Shown here: positions 8,158 to 17,053 of the stretch, one piece after another
Numbering within the stretch: position 1 is the first letter of the stretch
How the letters are laid out: the number at the start of each line of letters is the position of its first letter
Virus record (IMG/VR): IMGVR_UViG_3300037493_002486
Location: 1 to 54,280 of that record
Source: a virus
Length of the DNA: 54,280 nt
Reading direction: 5' to 3' (one strand)
Position numbers and translations under genes: made by a program
The notes under the pieces: generated by a model
The model's input: only the letters and a program-made list of their open reading frames with translations
Databases searched by the model: none
What the model was told of the DNA's origin: nothing

Positions 8158-11100
8158 TACTCGCCCTGCTCGTTCTATTGAGGATATTGCGTCTCCAATT
8201 AGTGATCCTGGAATGATAGACCAGTTAGTTAATGGCGCTGGCGATTCTACACAAGGTCCTTCTATCTCAGATATAGCTGTTGCCGTAGAGCCTACTGGCG
8301 CCGAAAAAATACGTGAGATTGGATACGGCACTGCAGAAGGTGCTATTCAAGGCGGAACAGCTATGAGTGGGGCACTTATGGGCGCACGTACTGCAGCGGC
8401 TATAACCCCTCCTATTCTACCTGTAGTAGGCCCATTGGCTAAACCCATTGCGGCTACTATTGGATTTGGCGCAGGCTTAACTGCAGGCATGTTGGCTACA
8501 CAAGATGTCAACCAGTTATTTCCAGATGTACCTAGAGAAGACTTAATTCCTTATCGTGAAGGCGGCAAGACATTCGGTGAGTCAATAGCTGCAGCTCCTG
8601 TTGCATTTGGCATTCCTGTCATGAATGCCAACCGAGTAGCACGTTTCATGTCTGGTATTGGTGAAGCAGCACGTAAGTATCCTAAGTCTTATTTCATTTC
8701 TGAGATAATGGGTGGAGCGGGTGCAGGTATTGCAGGGGGTAGTTCTGAGGCATATTTCCCAGGAGAGGCTGGTCCTCGCTTTGGTGCAGAAGTTGTAGGT
8801 GGATTTTTTAGCCCAGGACGTTTCTTAGTCAGCACTGTCGGCGCGGTAAAAGATTTTACAAAAACAATGATGAGTAGTATGTCTGCGGATGCCCGTGAAA
8901 CACGTGCTGCAAATGCCTTATATACCTTATTAAATAATGTAGGCACCGATGTACCTGCCCTTATTACAAAACTAGAAACATCTGTTCCTGCAGGTGTAAC
9001 CACTTCTTCTGCTCAAAAAACAGGTGAAGCTGGACTAGTAATGTTGGAAACAACTCTAGCCAGAGGCAACGCTAAATACGGTGCAGAAGTAGCAGAAAAA
9101 GGTCTACAGTCAATACAGGCCTATGAAAAACTAATTGGCAAACTACGTGATATTGGAACTCCAGAAGCCTTACGTAAAGCTGCCGAAATAGAGTCTGCAA
9201 ACTTTGAGGCCTTATTAGATGGCCGCATGGCTCTTGCTGATGCAGATGCAGCGGCTAAGATTGCCAAAATAACTAAAGATACCCCTCAAGCCCGTGTTGA
9301 AATAGGTCAAATTGTCCGTTCTGAAACAGAACGTGCTCTTGCGGATGCGCGTATGCAAGAAAGAGCTTTGTGGCTAGATGCTTTTAAAGGTTCTTTCCGT
9401 AAAAAAACTGTAAAAGGCGAGAAAGTAATAGCCTTACAGACCGTAGATCCAACTAACACAGGCACTTCATTCTTGGACATTGCGTCTTCTATGACGCCTG
9501 AGCGCTTTAAATATAGAATGCCTCCAGAAGTTAAGTCAATCATGGACCGTCTTGGCGTAGATGAAGAAGCCATTGCTAAATATACTGCTGGCAAACAGAC
9601 TCAAGAATACCTGGATACAGGCATTGTTCCCGCCCAGTATCTAACAAAACAAGACGGTCGTAAGAACATATCCGTATTTAAAAAGACAGATGTACAAGAC
9701 CTTATCAATGTCCGTAGTGACCTATTAGCATTTGCTCGTGATGCTTCTTCTAAAGGCGATGTGTCCAATGCGGGCTTCTATGGCCGTTTGGCAGAGTCTG
9801 TATTAGACGACCTGTCTGCAATGAAGAACCCTGCCTACGATAAGGCACGTCAATTCTCTCGTACATTGAACGATTACTTTACCCGTTCGTATGCTGGTGA
9901 TTTAGTTGCCGTAAACAAAAAAGGTGCGGATAAACTTCCTCCTGAAATCCTTGTAGCAAGAGCCTTTGGCAGCGGAGCAGACGTGACGGCTCACCGCATG
10001 GCTGATATTGAAGATGCTGTGGGAATGATGGGCGCTCAATATGATGACGCAGTAGCCAAGTTTGGTAAAAACAGCGCACAAGCTAAAGCGCTAGAAAGCA
10101 CTGCAAATCTATCTAAACAAGGTGTTGTATCCATCCGCGATGCACAAGGCCGTGCCCTTCGCTTAGCAGCAGCAAAATCAATTGACCCTATTACTGGTCG
10201 CGTTAACCCAAAACAATTGGCTACTTTCGTTGCTGAAAACAAAGGCATGCTTGATCGCTTGCAAATCACTACTGATTTGTCTGATGCAGTAAAAGCAGAG
10301 AATGCCTTCCGTGCAATGGAGAATACAAATAGCGTTGCCCGTAAAACCATGGAACAACAGGCTGCATTTGCTCAAGTGCTTAAGTTTGAGAATCCTACTG
10401 CTGCCGTTACCGACGCGTTAAATAGTCGTTATCCAGTCAAGAGCTTTAACAACATTGTTACGCTGGCTAAGACAGGTGGACCTGAGGCAATACAGGGATT
10501 AAAAGCCAGTATATATGACTATGCGTTCCTTAAAGCAGGTGGTGAATCAGGCTTTAGTCCTTCGGCATTTAACAAGGCCATATTCTCTCCAATGGCGCCA
10601 GGCCAACCATCCTTATTCAATATCCTACGCAGCCAAGGCGTAATCGATCTTACAGAGGCCACAAACCTTCGTAAGTTGATTAATCCTATGCAGAACATTG
10701 AAAAGGCAATGAAAAACAACAAGCTTACTGATGAGGTAGTTCAAGGTGCAGATGCCTTAACTGAATTGGCATTGCGTGTTACTGGTGCTAAATTAGGTAC
10801 GGCCTTGACTCCAGGCGGCAATAGTCTTGTGGCGTCTTCTGCCGGTTCTAAATACGTCCGTAAACAGTTCGATAAATTACCTACATTCATGGTAAAAGGC
10901 ATTATCGAAAAGGCTACACAAGACCCTCAGTTAATGGCTTTGTTGCTTAAACGTGGCGCTACACAGCGGGAGAAATTCCAGATATCGCGTCAGTTGCATT
11001 CTTACTTGACGGCAGCTGGTTTAAACTTTGCACAGCAAGATGACGAGCCAATGCCGGCAGAAGAAAGAGCACGTCCAGGGCTGCAGTTCACTGACCAGCA

Positions 11101-11311
11101 ACCTTCTGTTTCACGCAGGTCGTTAAATGCATTGCCTACTGCTCAGACCCGTGGAACAGCACCTAGAGCACCAGCAGCACCTGCCCCGGCAGCACCAGCA
11201 CCGGGCCCTGTATCAATGGCCTCGCCTCAAGGACCAGAAGGCGAGCAGTCTGCAAGCCGTAAAATGCTTCAGTCTTTATTCCCAATGGACACAATCTCGT
11301 CCATGGCGTAA
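8147..11311 (+). CDS. large putative ejection (internal core) protein, 1054 aa
   Basis: The start ATG at 8147 has a GAGGA site about 6 nt upstream, inside the end of the previous gene. Near the N-terminus (about residues 60-120) is a hydrophobic Gly/Ala-rich region with glycine-zipper character, suited to membrane insertion. The rest is mostly long charged helices. The C-terminal 100 residues are Pro/Ala-rich and low complexity. Size, context and membrane segment fit the large ejection proteins of podoviruses. No lytic transglycosylase motif was recognised. The 3' end overlaps the convergent nuclease gene on the minus strand by 43 nt. Confidence 0.6.
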   Translation: MSDNTRPARSIEDIASPISDPGMIDQLVNGAGDSTQGPSISDIAVAVEPTGAEKIREIGYGTAEGAIQGGTAMSGALMGARTAAAITPPILPVVGPLAKPIAATIGFGAGLTAGMLATQDVNQLFPDVPREDLIPYREGGKTFGESIAAAPVAFGIPVMNANRVARFMSGIGEAARKYPKSYFISEIMGGAGAGIAGGSSEAYFPGEAGPRFGAEVVGGFFSPGRFLVSTVGAVKDFTKTMMSSMSADARETRAANALYTLLNNVGTDVPALITKLETSVPAGVTTSSAQKTGEAGLVMLETTLARGNAKYGAEVAEKGLQSIQAYEKLIGKLRDIGTPEALRKAAEIESANFEALLDGRMALADADAAAKIAKITKDTPQARVEIGQIVRSETERALADARMQERALWLDAFKGSFRKKTVKGEKVIALQTVDPTNTGTSFLDIASSMTPERFKYRMPPEVKSIMDRLGVDEEAIAKYTAGKQTQEYLDTGIVPAQYLTKQDGRKNISVFKKTDVQDLINVRSDLLAFARDASSKGDVSNAGFYGRLAESVLDDLSAMKNPAYDKARQFSRTLNDYFTRSYAGDLVAVNKKGADKLPPEILVARAFGSGADVTAHRMADIEDAVGMMGAQYDDAVAKFGKNSAQAKALESTANLSKQGVVSIRDAQGRALRLAAAKSIDPITGRVNPKQLATFVAENKGMLDRLQITTDLSDAVKAENAFRAMENTNSVARKTMEQQAAFAQVLKFENPTAAVTDALNSRYPVKSFNNIVTLAKTGGPEAIQGLKASIYDYAFLKAGGESGFSPSAFNKAIFSPMAPGQPSLFNILRSQGVIDLTEATNLRKLINPMQNIEKAMKNNKLTDEVVQGADALTELALRVTGAKLGTALTPGGNSLVASSAGSKYVRKQFDKLPTFMVKGIIEKATQDPQLMALLLKRGATQREKFQISRQLHSYLTAAGLNFAQQDDEPMPAEERARPGLQFTDQQPSVSRRSLNALPTAQTRGTAPRAPAAPAPAAPAPGPVSMASPQGPEGEQSASRKMLQSLFPMDTISSMA

Positions 11312-11976
11312 TACTTCTCGACGCGTCTTAACCACTCTTCTTTATATCGTACAAACTCCTGGCCGGCCGTGGAATACTCCATGGTCGTGCCGTCTTGTAC
11401 TGCCATCAACACCACACCGTATTCAATGTTAGTGCCGTGAATGATGTCATGCGCTAGTGCATACGCAGCCAGCTGGTGAAAGTAATCGTCAATCCACTCC
11501 CGCTTCTTAGGCTTAACGCTCTGCTTAAAGTCAATAATGGCGGGCTTCCCGCGATACACGCCCACTAAGTCCGTGGTCCCTGCATATTTATCCGGGTAAT
11601 ACAATGCGACTTCAGAGCCCCATATCTCGTCTATGTTCTTAAAGTATGTGTTGATCAGTCTGTAGCCCATCTCGTAGCCCTTGCACATCAGCCAGTTCGT
11701 TGGCCGTGGTAAGTTGCGATAGGCTATCATGCGCTCCATCACCCCATGCATGTGTGTGCCTACTGTAGCGGCTTCATTCTTTATACGGTCCGCTTCCTCT
11801 TGCCCAACCCTCGCGGCCCACGCGTCAAGATGAGACAGGTCTTTAGTCTTGGATAGAATAGTCGTTACGCTTGGCAGCTTCTGTTCACCGTAGACATAGC
11901 GACGTCCTTCGGGGGCGTCTACCCGCTGCAATGTTTCATATTTATATAACTTTTTGATAGGGATTAAATCAACCAT
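11269..11976 (-). CDS. PD-(D/E)XK exonuclease (RecB/Cas4-like)
   Basis: 235 aa. Motifs of the RecB-like PD-(D/E)XK nuclease fold appear in order: GTHMH (about 73-77), SEVALYYPDKYAGTTD with acidic residues E122 and D136, IIDFKQS with D149 and K151, and QLAAYAL with Q168 and Y172. Such enzymes act in phage recombination or host DNA degradation. The gene start overlaps the end of the upstream helicase gene by 13 nt on the same strand, so the two are co-transcribed. Its 3' end runs 43 nt into the convergent virion gene. Confidence 0.85.
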   Translation of the reverse strand: MVDLIPIKKLYKYETLQRVDAPEGRRYVYGEQKLPSVTTILSKTKDLSHLDAWAARVGQEEADRIKNEAATVGTHMHGVMERMIAYRNLPRPTNWLMCKGYEMGYRLINTYFKNIDEIWGSEVALYYPDKYAGTTDLVGVYRGKPAIIDFKQSVKPKKREWIDDYFHQLAAYALAHDIIHGTNIEYGVVLMAVQDGTTMEYSTAGQEFVRYKEEWLRRVEKYYAMDEIVSIGNKD

Positions 11977-13418
11977 TCTTTTAGCTCCTCGCCCATTACT
12001 TGGTTAGCGATGTCAATCTTAGCTCGCAGGGCCTGCACAATCTTCTCGTCTACTGTCTTAGGCGATATCAGGTCGATGTATGTCACGTTCTTAGTCTGGC
12101 CAATACGATGCGCACGGTCTTCTGATTGCAGGCGTACTTCCAAGTCAAAGCTATTGCTGAAGTAGACGACCACACTGGCTGCCGTCAATGTCAAGCCATA
12201 GCCGCCGGTACGGGGGTTGCCAACGAAGAAACGCAGCTCTGATTCAGGGTCTTGGAAGTCAATCACAATCTTCTGCCTTTCCTCTGATTCCGTGTCACCG
12301 TAGTACGTGGCGACGGAGTTCATGCCGTATTCCTTCTGTAGCGCTATCTTGATTGCTTCGATGTCATGGCGGTAATTAGCCCAAATGATGATCTTGCCAC
12401 TGGTCTCTTCCACAATGTTAAGCAGCTCTTTGACGCGGTTGTTAGGCAGTTCCTTGACCGTGCCGTCATCCAGTTTTAAGTGGCCACACACTATCTGATG
12501 CAAGCGCATAATCTGCGTCAAGGCATTGACGGTAGACGCCATGCCCTCCTTGAACATAGCCAGCGCCATAGTCTTCATTTCGTTGTACGCTTTAATCTGC
12601 TCTTCGGTTAAGTCCACTTCGCGCTTGGTATACATCTTATCCGGCAAGTCCAAGCATTCTTCTTTAGTCACGCGGAAAGCAAAGCGATTTATCTTCTCTT
12701 GCAGCTCGTCAAGGTGACGATACCCAACAACCTGTTTAAAGGAGTGCGTGGCCAGGCTACGTTCTACAGTGACCGCGTACCGCGCCTGGAAAGCATAGAA
12801 GCTACGGGCGTCTAAGCAGTCCTCAGATAAGAATGCGCATTGTTGGTACAAGTCCATAGGACTCTTAGTGACAGGCGAGCCAGTCATAATGCGACGGTAT
12901 TTAGCAAGCTTGCCTACCTTAACAGCGTTCTTGGCCCGCGCAGCAGTGGGCGTCTTAATGGTAGTGCTCTCGTCAATCGCCATATACGCTTCATGCGACA
13001 TAAGGAAACGACTCGCGAACTTAACCCCTTTCTCCGTGGACAACGCTTCAATGTTCATGATTAGAACCTTCAAGTCTTCTGTCACTTCAAACAATCTATC
13101 CATCGCATCTTTCTCTGCCTTCTTAGGCGACGGGTTCCATATGGCCATTCTAAATACTACGTGTGCGGGTAAATGCTTGGGTATTTCCGTGTCTAACCAA
13201 TTTCGATATACACCTTTTGGCGCGACAATTAATACAGCATTTATGTTGCCCTGGTCATATAGCATGGCTATATTATTAATGACCATAAAGCTTTTTCCGG
13301 TACCCATGTCGGCAAATAGTGCTGCCACACGATGGTTCCAAAAGCGCTCTAGGTAAGCCTCTTGATGTAAAAATGGTTTATTCTTAAACGGGTAGTTATG
13401 TAAAAATTCAGTTGTCAT
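11964..13418 (-). CDS. SNF2/DEAD-type DNA helicase
   Basis: 484 aa, the usual length for phage SF2 helicases. Walker A is ADMGTGKS (K42). The Walker B-like motif is AIDEST (about residue 150), followed by MTGSP (motif III). In the C-terminal RecA-like domain the GYGLTLTAA and SEDRAHRIGQ motifs (motifs V and VI) identify an SNF2-type translocase. It is expected to remodel DNA during replication or recombination together with the nuclease encoded downstream. Transcription starts in the 82-nt spacer shared with the divergent gene at 13501. Confidence 0.88.
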   Translation of the reverse strand: MTTEFLHNYPFKNKPFLHQEAYLERFWNHRVAALFADMGTGKSFMVINNIAMLYDQGNINAVLIVAPKGVYRNWLDTEIPKHLPAHVVFRMAIWNPSPKKAEKDAMDRLFEVTEDLKVLIMNIEALSTEKGVKFASRFLMSHEAYMAIDESTTIKTPTAARAKNAVKVGKLAKYRRIMTGSPVTKSPMDLYQQCAFLSEDCLDARSFYAFQARYAVTVERSLATHSFKQVVGYRHLDELQEKINRFAFRVTKEECLDLPDKMYTKREVDLTEEQIKAYNEMKTMALAMFKEGMASTVNALTQIMRLHQIVCGHLKLDDGTVKELPNNRVKELLNIVEETSGKIIIWANYRHDIEAIKIALQKEYGMNSVATYYGDTESEERQKIVIDFQDPESELRFFVGNPRTGGYGLTLTAASVVVYFSNSFDLEVRLQSEDRAHRIGQTKNVTYIDLISPKTVDEKIVQALRAKIDIANQVMGEELKEWLI

Positions 13419-13440
13419 AATCTTTCTTTCTAGTTAAGGG

Positions 13441-13469
13441 TTGCAATCCCATAAATGTGAGTGTACACT
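13441..13469 (+). promoter_or_regulatory. candidate sigma70-type promoter of the replication operon
   Basis: TTGCAA at 13441-13446 and TACACT at 13464-13469 are separated by 17 nt. The -10 box lies in a perfect 10-bp palindrome AGTGTACACT (13460-13469), so a TACACT box is also present on the minus strand towards the divergent helicase. The following TGTCTTTTC and TTAGAAAGG are shared with the promoter at 20424. Confidence 0.55.
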
Positions 13470-13500
13470 GTCTTTTCGAATTTAGAAAGGGAGAAATATA

Positions 13501-13848
13501 GTGCCAACAGTTTTTGTCGTCTCTGAGACGGGTTCACATAACATTACGTCTGCTTTAAACTATGGAGACATAGAAACAATTTTGCCACCTAATGCGCAAA
13601 TTGCATTTTCCGTGTATCCTACTGTTCGTAGAATACAGCGTAAGTTAGAGAAGTTTACAGATGAGGATTATCTCCTCTTTATAGGTGATCCTACTGCCAT
13701 TGGAATCATCAGTGCTATTGCAGCAAGTAAAAATAATGGTAGATTTAAGTGCTTGAAATGGGATAAACTAGAAAAACGGTACATTCCAATCCAAGTTGAT
13801 TTGTTTCCCAAGAAAGGAGAAATAGATGAGTTTGACGAATACATTTGA
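13501..13848 (+). CDS. hypothetical phage protein, 115 aa
   Basis: Uses a GTG start at 13501 preceded by GAAAGGGAG. The protein begins with a hydrophobic strand (PTVFVVSE) and has a central segment with LLFIGDPTAIGIISAIAA, which suggests a small alpha/beta domain. Similar small genes occur at the beginning of early operons in phages of this type, but the function is unknown. It overlaps the next gene by 23 nt and is first in the operon behind the 13441 promoter. Confidence 0.65.
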   Translation: MPTVFVVSETGSHNITSALNYGDIETILPPNAQIAFSVYPTVRRIQRKLEKFTDEDYLLFIGDPTAIGIISAIAASKNNGRFKCLKWDKLEKRYIPIQVDLFPKKGEIDEFDEYI

Positions 13849-14380
13849 GGAAGACGCAGGCGCGCTTCAGGTTAAAGACGATGACATTCAAGGCATCGCT
13901 AATCTAGCTAAACGTGCTAAGCATCTTGAAAAAGAAATACTAGACCTTGAGACAGTCTTCAAGGAACGTAAAGAGCAATACCGTAAGCTGACCGAGGAAT
14001 CTATTCCAGAGGCGTTATCCGGTATGGGCATGAAAGCGTTCCGTATGGAGGATGGCTCATCGATTGAAATTAAAGCCTTCTATAGTGCATCGATTTCAGA
14101 AGCACGTAGAGCTGAAGCATACCAATGGCTCAGGGACCACGGCTTTGACGACATCATTAAGAACACTGTCAGTGTCCGCTTTGGACGTGGCGAAGACGAG
14201 CTTTGTGCACGTCTATTGAATCTACTTGGCGAGACTGGCTACCCTGCTGATCAAGCCGAGAAGATAGAACCTATGACCTTAAAAGCATGGGTTAAAGAGC
14301 AGGTTGAACGCGGTAACGAGTTCCCCAGCGAATTGTTTGGCGCATACATTGGCCAAAAAGCAGTAATTAAATCAGCATAA
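13826..14380 (+). CDS. coiled-coil phage protein, 184 aa
   Basis: Residues 20-60 are a heptad-like charged helix (AKRAKHLEKEILDLETVFKE), followed by a small domain with FRMEDGSSIEIKAFYSASIS and a C-terminal helical part. This arrangement recalls phage Gam-type or nuclease-inhibitor proteins, but I do not claim homology. It lies just before the SSB-like gene in the replication operon and overlaps the preceding gene, so it probably acts on DNA early in infection. Confidence 0.65.
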   Translation: MSLTNTFEEDAGALQVKDDDIQGIANLAKRAKHLEKEILDLETVFKERKEQYRKLTEESIPEALSGMGMKAFRMEDGSSIEIKAFYSASISEARRAEAYQWLRDHGFDDIIKNTVSVRFGRGEDELCARLLNLLGETGYPADQAEKIEPMTLKAWVKEQVERGNEFPSELFGAYIGQKAVIKSA

Positions 14381-14400
14381 CGAAAAAAGGATAAAGCATC

Positions 14401-15171
14401 ATGGCTAATAAATCAGAAGTAGCAGAAGTAAAAGGCAGTTCAGCATTAGTATTAGGTTCATCATTTGAGGACGACGCACAAAGCGGCTTTGACAATATGA
14501 ATCAGGAAGACTTTGCGCTTCCATTCCTACGTCTATTAACAAACACTTCTCCTGAAGTGGGTGAAGTAGATGGCGCATTACCCGGCATGATTTACAACAG
14601 CGTTACAGGTGAATTGTATGACGGTAAGAAAGGTATCCTTGTTGTTCCTACAGCCTATGTTCGTCAGTACATAGAGTGGGCACCACGTGGTAGCGGTTCA
14701 GGCGCACCAATCAACATCTATCCTAGCACCAGCGACATCTTGTCTAAGACACATCGTGAGACAGGTGAGAACCGTGACTATTTAGATAGCGGCAACTACA
14801 TTGAAAACACTGCCAACCATTATGTAATGGTATTGGACAGCGCTGGCACACCTAGTCCAGCATTGATCGTGATGAAATCAACACAATTGAAAAAATCACG
14901 TAAGTGGAATTCTATGATGATGTCTGTTAAACTAAACGGTAAGAACGGTTTATACACACCTCCTATGTATAGCCAAGTCTATCGCCTGTCAACTGTCGGA
15001 GAGTCAAACGACAAGGGCAAATGGTTTGGTTGGGAAGTAGAGCGTGTTGGTTCAGTGGAAGACGCTAATGTTTATCAAACAGCAAAACTATTCGCACAGT
15101 CTATCAGTGCTGGTGATGTAAAAGTTAAACATCAAGACGAAGCAGCAAGAGAAGAAAACTTACCCTTCTAA
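14401..15171 (+). CDS. putative single-stranded DNA-binding protein
   Basis: 256 aa. The body is beta-rich and contains aromatic residues. The C-terminus is acidic and ends in EENLPF, close to the acidic tip ending in PF that SSB proteins use to recruit partners. The position between early genes and the primase, and the strong conservation expected for this family in aquatic podoviruses, support a role in replication. The RBS is AAAAGGATAAAG upstream of the ATG. The OB fold cannot be proved by eye. Confidence 0.55.
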   Translation: MANKSEVAEVKGSSALVLGSSFEDDAQSGFDNMNQEDFALPFLRLLTNTSPEVGEVDGALPGMIYNSVTGELYDGKKGILVVPTAYVRQYIEWAPRGSGSGAPINIYPSTSDILSKTHRETGENRDYLDSGNYIENTANHYVMVLDSAGTPSPALIVMKSTQLKKSRKWNSMMMSVKLNGKNGLYTPPMYSQVYRLSTVGESNDKGKWFGWEVERVGSVEDANVYQTAKLFAQSISAGDVKVKHQDEAAREENLPF

Positions 15172-15270
15172 GTGTTTGGGGGAAAGCGGATGATGTGACT
15201 TACACTGTCAAGTCGACACCGCAGTGCACATACGCAGCGAGTACCCCATCTTTAATCTGAGAAAGATAGA

Positions 15271-16800
15271 ATGACTGACATTACACGATTTAAAGCAATA
15301 TTCAAAGGATTAGATATTGCATATGGCACATATAAAATTGAAAAAGCCAAAGACAATGGTAAACAGGCAGGTAAGGCTATGGTCATCCGTAAGCCGCCTA
15401 CTGACAACCTATGGATTGATCACCTTAATGGCGTAGAACCCAGCTTAGGTATTATTCCTATTCGAGCAGACAACACCTGTATATGGGGTTGTATTGATAT
15501 TGACCAATATCCACTAGACCATGCCGGTCTTGTCACAAAAGTGCGCAAGCTAAACTTACCTCTTGTGGTATGCCGAAGTAAATCCGGTGGCGCACACGTA
15601 TTCCTATTTACTAAAGACCCCATCCCTGCCGGTGAAATGCAGCGTTATCTTAAGACATGCGCTGGATTACTCGGAGAATCGGGTAGGGAGATCTTTCCGA
15701 AGCAATCTGAGATACTTGTAGAGCGTGGAGACACTGGTAATTTCCTCAACCTGCCCTATTTCGCAAGTAATGAGGGCTTCCGCTACGCAATCAAGGACGA
15801 TGGTACTGCGGCCTCACTTGAGGAGTTTTACGAGCTCTATGACCGCTTTGTGCAAGCCGATAATTTAACTTTTCCGGAAGAACCGAAGGAATCAGAGAAT
15901 CCGATCAAAGATGGCCCTCCTTGCATGCAAGCTTTATGTGCGCAAGGCTTTCCTGAGGGAACTCGCAACAATGGACTGTTCAATATTGGCATTTATTTGA
16001 AAAGAGTGTTTTCCGTGGGCTGGGAAGACAAGCTTATGGAATACAACCAAAAGTATTTTGGTCCTCCACTAGGCATGAGCGAATTGCAAATCATCGTCAA
16101 GCAGCTGCAGAAGAAAGAATATAAGTATAAGTGCAAGGATGCGCCTATCAATTCATTCTGCAACTCAGGCATATGCCGTACCCGTAAATTTGGGATCGGG
16201 GCCGATGGACCAGATGCACCAGAAATGGGCTCGCTATCCAAATACAACTCCGAGCCACCCTTGTGGTTCTTGGATGTTAACAGCAAACGCATCGAGCTTG
16301 AGACAGATAGCCTCTTTAATCAGATGGCATTTCAAAAGGCCTGCGTTGAGAAAATCAACATACTCCCTCCTACCTTGCGTAAGCCGGACTGGGAAGGCGT
16401 GCTTAACGGACTATTGAAAGAGATGGTCGAGCTTGAGCAAATTACTGAGGCGTCTGACGACACCAGCATAACCGGTCGATTCATTGACCTAGTAGAAGAG
16501 TTCACCACTCACTTACAACAGGCCATGGACCGCGATGAGATTCTCATGGGACGGCCGTGGACGCATGATGAAGAAGGTAAAGTGTATTTCCGAATCAAGG
16601 ACCTTGAGGCTCACCTGAAGCGTAACAACTTCACTGGACTTTCTGCTCCGAAGATGGCGCAACGTATGCGCGAACTAGGCGGGGACCCTGTAAGCCTATT
16701 CCTAAAAGGCCGCGCTACTCGCGTGTGGAGCCTTCCTAGGTTTGACAAACAAGATTCTCCTTTTGTAACCCCTGAAATGAAGAAAGTGAGCCCATTCTAA
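15271..16800 (+). CDS. archaeo-eukaryotic-type primase (AEP)
   Basis: 509 aa. The catalytic DxD of AEP primases is CIDIDQY (D76, D78), followed by the motif SGGAH (105-109) and NFLNLPYF (158-164). These match the AEP class known from TOTE-type conflict systems and many phages. The C-terminal half contains a Cys cluster around CKDAPINSFCNSGIC, a likely zinc site, and a helical DNA-binding region. It would synthesise primers for the DNA polymerase encoded downstream. The stop codon overlaps the next start (TAATG). Confidence 0.8.
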   Translation: MTDITRFKAIFKGLDIAYGTYKIEKAKDNGKQAGKAMVIRKPPTDNLWIDHLNGVEPSLGIIPIRADNTCIWGCIDIDQYPLDHAGLVTKVRKLNLPLVVCRSKSGGAHVFLFTKDPIPAGEMQRYLKTCAGLLGESGREIFPKQSEILVERGDTGNFLNLPYFASNEGFRYAIKDDGTAASLEEFYELYDRFVQADNLTFPEEPKESENPIKDGPPCMQALCAQGFPEGTRNNGLFNIGIYLKRVFSVGWEDKLMEYNQKYFGPPLGMSELQIIVKQLQKKEYKYKCKDAPINSFCNSGICRTRKFGIGADGPDAPEMGSLSKYNSEPPLWFLDVNSKRIELETDSLFNQMAFQKACVEKINILPPTLRKPDWEGVLNGLLKEMVELEQITEASDDTSITGRFIDLVEEFTTHLQQAMDRDEILMGRPWTHDEEGKVYFRIKDLEAHLKRNNFTGLSAPKMAQRMRELGGDPVSLFLKGRATRVWSLPRFDKQDSPFVTPEMKKVSPF

Positions 16801-17051
16801 TGAACGACGATACCTTAACAATTGATAACTATGACTTTGCCTTAATCGGCATGTGCATGACATGGCATGGCAACATGCTAGTAGAACGCTGTATCTATGA
16901 CGGTCCTATGATTATAGAGGCCATGGTAGAACAAGACGGAATGACTGAAGAAGAAGCAATCGAATACATTGACTTTAATATCGTAGGCGCATACGTAGGT
17001 GAAACAACACCTATCATCATGTGGCCTATTCTTGAAGACCTTGACTCTTAA
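16800..17051 (+). CDS. small acidic hypothetical protein, 83 aa
   Basis: Starts at the ATG overlapping the primase stop and ends 2 nt before the helicase start, so it is translationally coupled on both sides. The protein is acidic, with the segment VEQDGMTEEEAIEYIDFNIVGAYVG, a type often seen in phage proteins between replication genes. No function recognised. Confidence 0.7.
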   Translation: MNDDTLTIDNYDFALIGMCMTWHGNMLVERCIYDGPMIIEAMVEQDGMTEEEAIEYIDFNIVGAYVGETTPIIMWPILEDLDS

Positions 17052-17053
17052 TC

